Below, piece after piece: positions 44,440-54,500 of a stretch of 64,000 nucleotides of DNA. The notes under the pieces were generated by a model. It did no database searches, was not told the origin of the DNA, and saw only the letters and a program-made list of their open reading frames with translations. The translations under genes were made by a program, and so were the position numbers. The DNA comes from Progne subis subis (lineage: Eukaryota > Chordata > Aves > Passeriformes > Hirundinidae): assembly GCA_022316685.1 (NCBI GenBank), contig JAKJHU010000158.1, forward strand, positions 1-64,000, written 5' to 3'. Each line of letters begins with the position of its first letter. Positions within the stretch are counted from its first letter, which is position 1.

Positions 44440-45050
44440 TCGCTGTGAGGTCTCAGCAGGGTCTCAGCGGGATCTCAGCGGGATCTCAGCAGGATCTCAG
44501 CAGGGTCTCAGCGGGTTCTCAGCAGGATCTCAGCAGGGTCTCAGCGGGATCTCAGCAGGATCTCAGCAGGATCTCAGCGGGATCTCAGCAGGATCTCAGC
44601 AGGGTCTCAGCGGGATCTCAGCAGGGTCTCAGCGGGATCTCAGCAGGGTCTCAGCGGGATCTCAGCAGGGTCTCAGCGGGATCTCAGCAGGGTCTCAGCG
44701 GGATCTCAGCAGGGTCTCAGCAGGATCTCAGCGGGATCTCAGCAGGGTCTCAGCGGGATCTCAGCAGGGTCTCAGCAGGATCTCAGCGGGATCTCAGCGG
44801 GATCTCAGCAGGATCTCAGCGGGATCTCAGCAGGATCTCAGCAGGATCTCAGCGGGCTCTCAGCAGGATCTCAGCGGGATCTCAGCAGGGTCTCAGCAGG
44901 ATCTCAGCGGGATCTCAGCGGGATCTCAGCAGGATCTCAGCGGGATCTCAGCAGGATCTCAGCAGGATCTCAGCGGGATCTCAGCGGGATCTCAGCGGGA
45001 TCTCAGCGGGATCTCAGCGGGCTCTCAGCGGGATCTCAGCCGGATCTCTC
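44440..45050 (+). repeat. 11-bp minisatellite upstream of the PLEKHN1 start codon
   Basis: About 55 units of 11 bp (GGGATCTCAGC) with three main forms: GCGGGATCTCA, GCAGGATCTCA and GCAGGGTCTCA. The array begins about 80 bp upstream of the PLEKHN1 ATG, in its promoter or 5' UTR. Its stop-free unit yields long spurious frames. Confidence 0.96.
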
Positions 45051-45299
45051 CCGGCCGCTCCTCTCCGCCCGCCGGGACTCCGCGGCGTGGGTGTGGGCAG
45101 AGCCCAAAGCCGAGCCTGCCCCTGCCCCTGCCCCTGCCCCGGCCCCTGGGAGGGGCCAGCCCGGTACCTGTTCCCGGGGCACTGAGGCCGGGAAGCGCAG
45201 AGCCGGCCGGAATTCCCGAGCCGGCGGCGGCACCGGGCTGGAGCCCCTGAGAATTCCATCCCGGAGCCTTCTCCCGACTGGAATTCGGCCGCCGCACGG

Positions 45300-46470
45300 G
45301 CGGAGATAAGGATGGAGCGAGATAAAAGTTGTTTAAGCGTTAACAAAAGCCCCCGCGGTTGAAGGGTTCCAAAGGTTCCCCCGTTCCCGAAGGGGTTAAA
45401 ATATTAAAAATAAATGGGCAGCAGAAAAAAACCCCAAAAACAACAAACAAAAAATTAAAATCAAACAGGGGACGCTAAACAAAATCTAGGAAAGGTGGAA
45501 AATGGATCAGTGGGGCAAAGAGCAAAAGGAGACGTGCGTGAGCAGCAAAAAGAAGAAATTGCTTTAAAAAGGAAGTAAACAAGATTTCTGTGAATGCCTC
45601 ACTGCATGGAAATATAAGCAATAAAAAGGAGAAGTTAATGACAAAAGGTAAATGCAGACTCAATATTTCTGTGCCAAAAAAAAAAACCCCCAAAAAATAA
45701 CAAAACACGAAAAGAAATTCCCCAAAACAGGAATTACAGCCATAGGAAATGAGAAACCCTTTTCATTTTCGGGTGGCTGCTAAGAAGGGAACACAAAACT
45801 TGAATGCTCTGGATGAAAAAAGATCGAGAGAATTCACGTCAGAAAGTTTGAGAGAGCTGAGCACAAAGGGCTTGGGTGGCTGTTGCAGTCAAGTCTTGCA
45901 GGACCACGGAATTTGCAAAGAAATTGCATCATTTAACGGGGACATCAGTGTGAAAAACCACCCCAGGTAATTATGGGGTTGCCAGTAATTCCTGGGAAAA
46001 TGATGCAACAGCTGTGAGGGAGTTGGATTAACGTCGAGAGTTGCAGGAGGAGAATACAAATAATCCAGATCGACACGGGGCTGTGGAAATCAGACCTTGT
46101 CAGACCGACTGGATTGATGGCACGTTTGAAACAAACAAACAAACAAAAAATTAGATTTAGTGAAAATAAATAACGACGATGTGAGAAACGCCATAAAGGA
46201 TGTGATGTACCAAACCTGCACCTGTTTCGGGAGGGCTGTGGGAGGAGGTTTTCCCGGAGAATCCGTGGGCTGACAGACGCACAGGGAGTGTTGGACCTTT
46301 CCCGCTCCTGTTTTACCCTCGCAGTAACAAAATATTCCCCCAAAAAAGCGATTGCACGCTCAGGCCGCGCTGGCCAGGAGAGAGCAGCTGAGAACGGGGG
46401 TGCCATGAAATTTCCGACCCTCAAAAGCAGCTCCTTCACCCCGCTCCCCTTTCTGTCCAGGATCCATTAA
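45300..46470. other. AT-richer interlude upstream of PLEKHN1, possible old LINE remnant
   Basis: Composition drops sharply in GC relative to both sides. The part near 45960-46130 (GGTAATTATGGGGTTGCCAG, CCTGGGAAAATGATGC, CTTGTCAGACCGACTGG) resembles LINE reverse-transcriptase coding sequence (a NYRP...PGKIME...CQTDL-type order) without an intact frame. The assignment is tentative. Confidence 0.35.
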
Positions 46471-46777
46471 CCCTTCCTGGCCCAGCAAAGTTCCGCAGGG
46501 CCCCCGTCACAAATGCCGTGATTTCCGCAGGGGTTTTCCCGTGTGAGCTCGGCGCTCCCCGCACGGCCGGGGACCGGCGCGGTGCCAGCCGAGCTGCAGC
46601 CCGGCCCCTCCTGGGCGAGAGAGCCCCGCGGCACACGGCCCCAGCTGTGCCTCCGGCAGGGAAAGCGCCATTCCCGCTCGCGCCCGTGCCTAACGCGCTC
46701 AGGCCGTGACCGCAGACGTGCTGTTCCTCCGGTTTGTTCTAAAGATAAAACCTCCCCAGCTCGGGGCAGGGACACAA

Positions 46778-46806
46778 CTGCTGCTGCTGCTGCTGCTGCT
46801 GCTGCG
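46778..46806 (+). repeat. CTG trinucleotide run
   Basis: About ten CTG units, intergenic between PLEKHN1 and KLHL17. Not part of a recognised exon. Confidence 0.9.
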
Positions 46807-47129
46807 GCAGGTCCTGTTTGTCACTGGGACAGCGGTGCCACAGCGGGGCTGGCACGGCCAGGTGGCACCGGCGGCCGAGGACAGCCCCGTCACCGGCTTG
46901 GGGGCACAAAGCTCTGCCGGAGTTCTGCTTCCCCGAGAGCCTGAAGCGGAGGCCGGGCAGTGCCTGGGCTGCAGGAAGGCTTTTAGAGCTCGGCAGTTAT
47001 TTATAGGAGCCAAGGCAGGAGCAGCAGGAAAGGGAACACGAGGGGCCAGGACAGGCCAGGCATTCCGGCCGCCCCTCGGCCCTGGGGCTGGTGCCAGGAG
47101 CTGCCGCTGCTCCCTCAGCCCCTGCAGCA

Positions 47130-47378
47130 CGAAACTGATCCAGCATTCCCTTCCTGGGCAGCCCCTGCTCCATGAAATCCATTCCAGCATTCCCTCCCTG
47201 GGCAGCCCCTGCACCTCCAAACTGATCCAGCATTCCCTCCTTGGGCAGCCCCTGCTCCAGGAAATCCATTCCAGCATTCCCTCCTTGGGCAGCCCCTGCA
47301 GCACCAAATCCATTCCAGCATTCCCTCCCTGGGCAGCCCCTGCTCCATGAAATCCATGCCAGCATTCCCTCCCGGGGC
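47130..47378 (+). repeat. 43-44-bp minisatellite between PLEKHN1 and KLHL17
   Basis: About six units of CCAGCATTCCCTCCCTGGGC plus AGCCCCTGCTCCATGAAATC, starting at 47141, 47185, 47228, 47272 and onward. Confidence 0.9.
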
Positions 47379-47809
47379 AGCCCTCCCCTCGGGGGGCAGG
47401 ATGGGGCCAGCTCTGCCTGTCCCCGGGCCACAGGGACGGGCTGGGGGTGGCAGCCGGAGGGGCAGCTCGGGGTTCCTGCTCTGGTTCGCATCCAGCAGCT
47501 CCGGGAGTCCCGGGGAGGCCAAACTGGGGCTGGATGGCAGCAGGGTGTGACTCTGGCTCTGGAGCCCCTGGGGCTTTTCCCAGAGGTGTCCAGCACAGCA
47601 GCTCAAGGTGACACAGCGGGGACACTCCTGGCACAAAATCCCTCTGGGAATGCAAAGCCCCCCTCAGCTGAGCCTGGGGCTGGGCTGGAAGCTGCTCCTC
47701 TCAGCTCAGCTGTGCCACAGCAGAGCTGAACAGAGCCCTGGGCTCCAGAGGGGAGCTCTGAGCGAACGCCTCAGAGCCTGCAGCGCTGCCCCCCAGGCCG
47801 ATGAGACCC

Positions 47810-48045
47810 CCTAGAATCACACCCCTCCCCAGGAGGTCACAGTCCAACCCCTCCCAGACACCCCGACAACCCCACCGCATCCCCGAGCCTTGTCCAAACG
47901 CTCCTGGAGCTCTGTGCAGAGCCCAACACCCTCTGGGGGAAAAAACCTTTCCCTGAAGTCCATCCCAAACCCTCCCCTGGCACAACTCTGGCTGCTCAGA
48001 GCAGTGGGTGCCCTGCCTGGGGGTCCCTCCCCTGCCCTGGGAGCA
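47810..48045 (-). mobile_element. CR1 LINE 3'-end fragment
   Basis: Read on the plus strand: AGAATCACACCCCTCCCCAG, GTCACAGTCCAACCCCTCCC, CCTTGTCCAAACGCTCCTGG and CATCCCAAACCCTCCCCTGG. These are reverse-complement CR1 tail blocks. Confidence 0.8.
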
Positions 48046-48103
48046 GCCAGGGAAGGGGGAGCGAAGGATGCACGAGGCAGGATCCGGTATCCAAGAAAAC
48101 CTC

Positions 48104-48109
48104 TTTATT
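48104..48109 (-). terminator. KLHL17: AATAAA poly(A) signal, probable KLHL17
   Basis: TTTATT on the plus strand reads as ACAATAAAGAGG on the transcribed strand. It is the first canonical AATAAA on the minus strand downstream of the KLHL17 stop. Confidence 0.55.
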
Positions 48110-48817
48110 GTACACGTTGGCTTCTATTGCTTGTATCCCCTCCCCGGCCCCACGTAGTGCAAAAAATTCAGAGAGAGACAGAGTTCCACATAAATAAAGT
48201 TACAGAGAAATCAAAGTGACGACGCTTGGACACGGATCTGGGCCGGGTGCGACCAGGGACGCCAAGGGAGCCTCTCTGTCCCCCAGATCAGGGCAGGGGC
48301 TCCTGCCTGGCCTGGCCCTGCTGGGAAAAACCCCCAGAGCCCGGAGCCCCCCAGCTGGGGGACGCTCCTCAGCCGGGAATTGGGACAAGGAACACCTCGT
48401 GTGAGACACCACGGAGTAAAACTGGCAGGGAAGCCACAGGAAGCGGAGTTGTTCTCCTCCCCTCGGACGGGGTTTGCTACGCACAGACAGACAGACAGAC
48501 ACAGACACACGTCCCCTCCGAGCCCTCCTCCTCCTCCTCCTCCTCGGCGCAGGGGACGTGCAGCACCAGGAGCAATCCCACCCCGGCAGGCGCCAGGGCG
48601 GACGCCGACACCTCGTGTTCGCACAGTGTGGGTCGGGGAGGGGGGCTCAGGACCCCCAGCAGGCGCCGGGGGATTGCTCTGCCCTTCCCTTCCTCCTCCC
48701 TCCGGCACAGGGGAGCAGCGAGCACCTGCATAGTTTGGGCAGCAGAGACAAGAGGGGAGCATCCCTCCTCGATGGGTGGGGCAGGCTCGGTGGGGTATTG
48801 CTCAGGGCCCAGCCCCT

Positions 48818-48858
<41 letters not shown>

Positions 48859-50645
48859 GAAGCAGGACAGCGTCACACACCGTTTGCACATCCCAGCGGG
48901 TGCCTGAGGGCACCAGAACCCCCCTCAGCTGCCTCATTTCTCCCTTCCCTCAGGTTGTGCTCCCAAGGCACGGCTCCCTGCTCACCCCGCAGCAGCCCCA
49001 GCCGGAGCAGAGGCTGAGGCACGGCCACATCTCGTTCCTCCTTTGGAACCAGCCCCGTTCTGCCCTCAGCAGCTCCTGGCTGGGCTCTGCTCTCCCTGAC
49101 TCCTCCTGAGCTCCTCAGCACCTCGGGCCAAGCCCAGCACCAGTCCCTTCCACCTCTGCACGGGGTTTTTGGGCTGATCCTCCTCCAAAGGGGACCCTGG
49201 AGCCAGGGACACCGGGACGTGAGCCCGGCACGAGAGTGAAATCCCAGCGCTACTCACAGGAATGGGATGGAAAGGGTTGAGAGCTGCCTCGGGTGGAGGC
49301 ACATGCACAAAACAGAGCAGATTTCACCGATTTCATCGGGTTTCTTTTTAACAGAGCAGATTCCTCTGAGCTTCCTGGGGCAGCCCACATGGACCAGGAG
49401 AGAGCTGCAGAGCCTGGGCAGGGAGACGGGAGAGCTGCTGAGCTGTGACAGGCTGGGGCAGTGAGAAGGGGACAAAAAGAAGATTTAGAGCCTGTTCCAA
49501 AAGCCAAAAATACCCCTCCCCAGCCTGAGAAGCTCAGACTGTCCCTGGGGAGAGGCCGGAGGGGGAAGCAGCCCTGGTTTTCAGGAGCTGCTGGGAATTC
49601 GGGGTGTACACCGTGAGGCACTGTGAGCGGGCTCGTGAAGGATGCCGGTGGGCTCAGGAAACCTGCAGGCTCCTGTCCAGGGACAATCAGCCCGCCAAGA
49701 AAAGGATCTGAAAATGGGGAGTCCCTGTCTCATCCTAAACCCTTCTTTCACCCCACCAAAAAAAAGGGAGAAATCTCTGGCTGCTTGGAAATTCAGACCC
49801 ACAGGAGTGAAACGTGAGCTCTGGGAGGGAGGATGGGGGGGAAAAAGGAGAGAGGATCGAGTTCCAAACAGCTGGAGAGTACTTCCAATGCTACATTTGA
49901 GCACGACTGAGGTACCAGTGGTTGAGTCGTTCCTCTGGTGTGGAGAGCACCTGACCTCACCTCACCTCATGGCTCACACACACAGCAAAAACACCCTGAA
50001 AACACCTCACCCCGGGGGCCAGGACAGGCCTCACGGAGCTCATTTATCCCACCTTTAGCTCATTCAAGAGGTTGCTTAATTGCCGCGGAGTCGCTAATTG
50101 GAAATGGTGCCCCCGCGCTGCTTCTGGCCCCTCAGACGTGCACACTCCCCACCATGCAGGGAGAACGGCTTCCAGGACACAGAACCATCTCCTCCAGGAA
50201 GGAGGAAAGGAACTGCATCCCTTCTGCTGCCTCCAGGGCAGAGGGCATGGGGAATGCCAGGGCAGCGTGAAAAATGAAGGGATGTGAAGTCACAGTAGCG
50301 TTCAAATAAAAAAAAGGCAAATAATAAAAAAAAATACCCAAAAAAGTGATGCCAGGCAATCCTCCTCGTTCAGAAGGCTGGACTGTTCTTTTTTTTCTTT
50401 TTTTCTTTTTTTTTTTTTCCCCCAAGAACTGCTCCCTTTCCGCAAACCCAGGACGTGCTTTGCAGAGAGGGGAGCAGCACACAGGCCGGGCTGGCGCGTG
50501 CACAGAGTCCCAGCCCTGGAGCCCGGGCACGGCAGCGACGGCACCGAGGCCACCGAGGTCCCTCGGGCCACCTGCCACGCTCAGCTGGCACCTCAGCGCC
50601 TCAGGGGGGCTCGGGATCCAGCTCTGCCTCCCACCCTGCCCATCC

Positions 50646-50830
50646 TGCTGGGCTGGGCTGGGCTGGGCTGGGCTGGGCTGAGCTGGGTTGGGTTGGGTTG
50701 GACTGGGTAATGCTGGGCTCAGCTGGGCTGGGCTGGGCTGGGCTGGGCTGGGCTGGTCCAGGCTGAACTGGGCTGAGCTGGACTGGCCTGGACTGAGCCA
50801 GGCTGAGCTGGGCTGGTCCAGGCTGGACTG
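50646..50830 (+). repeat. Degenerate GGGCT/GGGTT/GGACT pentamer array
   Basis: Pentamers run for about 185 bp with sub-blocks GGGCT, GGGTT and CTGGACTGGG. Same motif as the array at 11268-11326. Confidence 0.9.
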
Positions 50831-51288
50831 GGCTAGGCTGAGCTTTCTCTCACGGTGTGTTTAAGGCATCAGAGACACCCTCAGAGCCTCGGCGGCCCCA
50901 GAGTCCCGAAGAGCGCACAGGGCTCGGTTTGGCTACAGTGACGTCCAGAGGAGCGCGGGGTGCGCCGGCCGTGTCCCCGGCAGGGCTGGCAGCGCCCGGC
51001 GGCACGGCCCGAGCACGGCAACGCCAGAAGCAGCAATGGTTCGGGTGCCCCCTCTTTGCCCAAAGGAGCGTTTTTGGGGGGTGCTGGATGAGTCTGGCCA
51101 GAGGGAGAGCCCCCCGCTCTGCTCGGGCCGGCCCTGGAAGCACAACTGGTGGCCCTGGTGGGCTGGTGGGTGTCCCCGAAGCGGGGCAGAGCCCCCCAGG
51201 AGGGCCGGGCTGGCGTCGGCGCCGAGCCCATCAGAGCGGGCGGGCGGCACCGCCGTGCCCCGGCGCTGAGGCACGGCCGGGCTGGGCG

Positions 51289-51517
51289 TCAAAGGCTGGT
51301 GGAGGACACCGAGAGCGTGGGCGAGGAGGGCGGGGGGAAGTTGAGGAGCTCCAGCACGGCCACCCCGACGCTGCTGCGGCGGGTGAACATGCAGGAGGCC
51401 GCCACCCACTTGTTGGTGCGGGGGTTGTACTTCTCGATGGAGTTCAGGCTGGAGCTGCCGTCGTTGCCCCCCACGGCGTAAAGCCACCCGTCCATGGCCA
51501 CCAGGTCGTGGGTGCTC
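51289..51517 (-). CDS. KLHL17: KLHL17 exon 11 (last Kelch repeats, C-terminus)
   Basis: Encodes residues 517-591: [38 protein letters not shown], and a tail [19 protein letters not shown] followed by TGA at 51291-51289. The tail is identical to the human protein as I recall it. Confidence 0.98.
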
Positions 51518-54500
51518 CTGGAAGGAGCGGGCAGAGAGCACGGGGGTCAGGCGGGGAGGTGTCGGGGGGGAGCTCAGCACTGCAGGGAGCTGCCCACAGC
51601 GCCAGAACCCCATAAAAACCCCGTGAAAATGAACTGGTGGGGAACAGCATTGCAGGGACCTGCCCAGAGCTCCAGAACCCCACAAAAACCCTGTGAAAAT
51701 GAACTTTGGGGCACAGCTTTGCAGGGACCTACCCAGAGCTCCAGAACCCCACAAAAACCCTGTGAAAATGAACTTTGGGGCACAGCTTTGCAGGGACCTA
51801 CCCAGAGGTCCAGAACCCCACAAAAACCCTGTGAAAATGAACTTTGGGGCACAGCTTTGCAGGGACCTACCCAGAGCTCCAGAACCCCACAAAAACCCTG
51901 TGAAAATGAACTGGTGGGGCACAAACAAAGCCACAGATCTCCCCCTTCACTCTGACACTCCCATCTAAACCTCACTGAATACCAAACTCCCTGAGCCCAG
52001 AATCCTCGGGCTCACAAGCCTCAGTTCCTCGCACAGCCCAGCAGCCTCTCCGTGGGCTCAGCCAGCTCCAGCCCTGGCTCTTTACGGCCGCACAAACTGC
52101 TGAGGACAAATCCCGGTGCAGAACACCCCTGGCACACCCCGCAATCGCTCTCAGCACAGCGGGAGCGTGGCCACAAACGCAGCCTGAGGCAGCCCCAAGC
52201 CCTAACCCCAGGATGTGCCCGTGCTTTACGGATCGCGGGGTCCCCGCTCCCGAGGCTGCAGAGGGGGCACAGCCCCTTACCTGCGGATGTTCATGGGGGC
52301 CACGCTCTCCCAGGTGTTGGATTTGGGGTTGTAGCGCTCCACGGAGTTAAGGCAGCTGGTGCCGTCGTTGCCACCAGCCACGTAGAGCATCCCCTCGAGC
52401 ACGGCCACGCCCGCGCTGCTCCGGCGGCTCAGCATGTTGGCAATGGGGCTCCAGGTGTTGATCTGGGGACAGGGAGCCCATCAGCCGCTCCACGGGGTGG
52501 TTCCCACACGCTCCCTGCCAGGCCAGCTCTGCGGGGTCGCTCCTGCTCTGACCGCACGGCTCCACCACAAAAACCCCTTTGGGGGACCTCGGCTCTTTCC
52601 TCCCTGCAGCTCCCAGGAGGAATCTCTGCTGCCTGGCTCGGGAGCGCACAGTGGCAGCTGGCAGGAGCCATCCCCGTGCCAGGCCACCAGTTGTGCCCCA
52701 GCTGAATGCCAGCCCGGCCACGGGGGCTGAGCTGGGTCTATTTCCGAGCTCTGTGAGCGCAGCTGGAGCTCCGCAGCTCATGAAAAGCCTCCAGGAGTTC
52801 TCTTTGATCTTTCTGCAGTGACCCCACCCTGCGTGTCCCTGGGCACCACCCGTGTCCCTGGGCACCACCCGCGTCCCCTGGGCACCACCCGTGTCCCCAG
52901 CCTGCCACACTGCCTGCTCCCCACACCGGGCATCAGGAGCAGGAGCTCAGCTGGGAGCTGGGAGCAGCTCAGGGCACGGACGGGATCCCTCCCTGGACAG
53001 GAGCACAGGACATGGGGACAGAGGAAGTTCTGGTGGCAAAAACCCCACAGGGAGCTCTCAGAGAGGAGCTCTGGGTGACTCTGCTCAGGACTGCACCCCG
53101 GGTGCTCTGTCCCTGCTGATCCCCTCCCTCTCACCACGCACGGTGGGTTAAGGCCTTCCAGGCCCCCCTGAAGAGGGGAGGAGCAGAGGGGTCACCCAGA
53201 TCTCCCCTATTTACCTGGGGCTCGTACTTCTCCACCGTGGCTAAATGCGACGAGCTGTCGTAGCCCCCGACTGCATAGAGGTTGCCTTCTGCAAAGACAG
53301 CCGCAGAAGCACAGGGGTGAGCTAAAGACACGTCCCCGTGCCACCACAGCGTCCCTACAACGTCCCAGGTGCCACCCTGGAGGTGCCCGCGCAGGTCCAG
53401 GCTGAGCCTCCCCTGGCCCGGGCAGCTCCTCCCGGCTCGGCCAGCCCGGCTCCCTCCCCTCCCAGCAGCAGCGGTGTGAAATGCTCGGCAGGGAGCTCCT
53501 CTGCAAAGCTTCCCGGAGAGCTCCTGCTCCCTCCTGAGCGCCTGGTACCGAGCTGCCGGTGCTCCCCGCCCGAGCCCCGGGGTATTTTTAGCGGAGGAGG
53601 CCGGAGCCAGGAATGCCAGGCTCGGCTGTGGCGGCTCGGAGGGAGCTGGGGATGGAGGGCAGGGGAGCTCTGGCTCAGCAGCGAGAGCTGAAAGCAGAGG
53701 GCAGGGCAGGGGACAGGCACGGGGACACTGGGAAGCATCCCCGGGGAGATGCAGCTCCCGCTGGGGTGAGAGCGGGGCTGGGATCCTCACTCCAAGGACT
53801 CCTGCTCCCACAGTGAAGGACTAATCAGGCTGTCCCTTCCTTTCAAGGGACAGGGCATCACCCACAAGCAGCCCGTCGCCCCAAACCGGAAGAGAACAAT
53901 TCGTGGATCCCCTCCGGAGTCCCAGTAATTAGCGATGCTGAGAAGGGCAGAGGCAGGGAGCGCATCAGGACCGGGCAGAGGGGGCAGGGACTGGAGCAGA
54001 GCAGCGGAAGGAACCCCCCAGCAGCGCAGCAGAGCCAGCCCAGGGCCCCCCGGCCCCCCCAGGCAGCACCCACCTAGCGTGGCCACGCGCACGTAGCGCC
54101 TGCGGGTGCTCATGGCAGCGATGGAGGTCCAGGTGCCCGTCAGGGGGTCGTACCTCTCGGCGCTGCAGCAGGCAGGGACACAGGGACAAAAGGTGGGACA
54201 CTGGAAAAGCCCAGGTCAGAGCTCTTGGACACGGGCACACGGGGGCAGCTCGGGACAGACAGGGGAAACGGAGCGGGGAGCTGACACACGCTGGGTGCTG
54301 CTGGGGCACAGGGGCACAAAGTGGGGGTTTTTTTTCCAAATGGAAGAAGGAGCTGGGTTGTAAGACATCCCCTGGAGGGGCAGGGGCAGGGCTGCCAGCT
54401 CCCAGCTCCGAGGACAGGGCGCGCAGGGGCGGGGAGGGCTGGAGCGAGGCAATCCCTACCTGTTGAGGCACGAGGCCCCATCGTACCCCCCAGCAGCGTA

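Larger units (their letters stand above)
48090..51288 (-). other. KLHL17: Probable KLHL17 3' UTR
   Basis: The stretch between the KLHL17 stop and the first canonical minus-strand poly(A) signal (at 48104-48109) contains no recognisable coding sequence. It holds a TGTCCC hexamer run (48821-48856), a TCC run (48525-48546), T-runs near 50390-50420 and a degenerate GGGCT array (50646-50830). A 3.2 kb 3' UTR is long; nearer non-canonical signals cannot be excluded. Confidence 0.5.

Noticed and set aside
44267..45250. Open frames of 246 and 327 codons over the 11-bp array
   Set aside because: Repetitive ISAGSQRDLSR-type translation from an 11-bp unit; antisense to and upstream of PLEKHN1, with no independent support.
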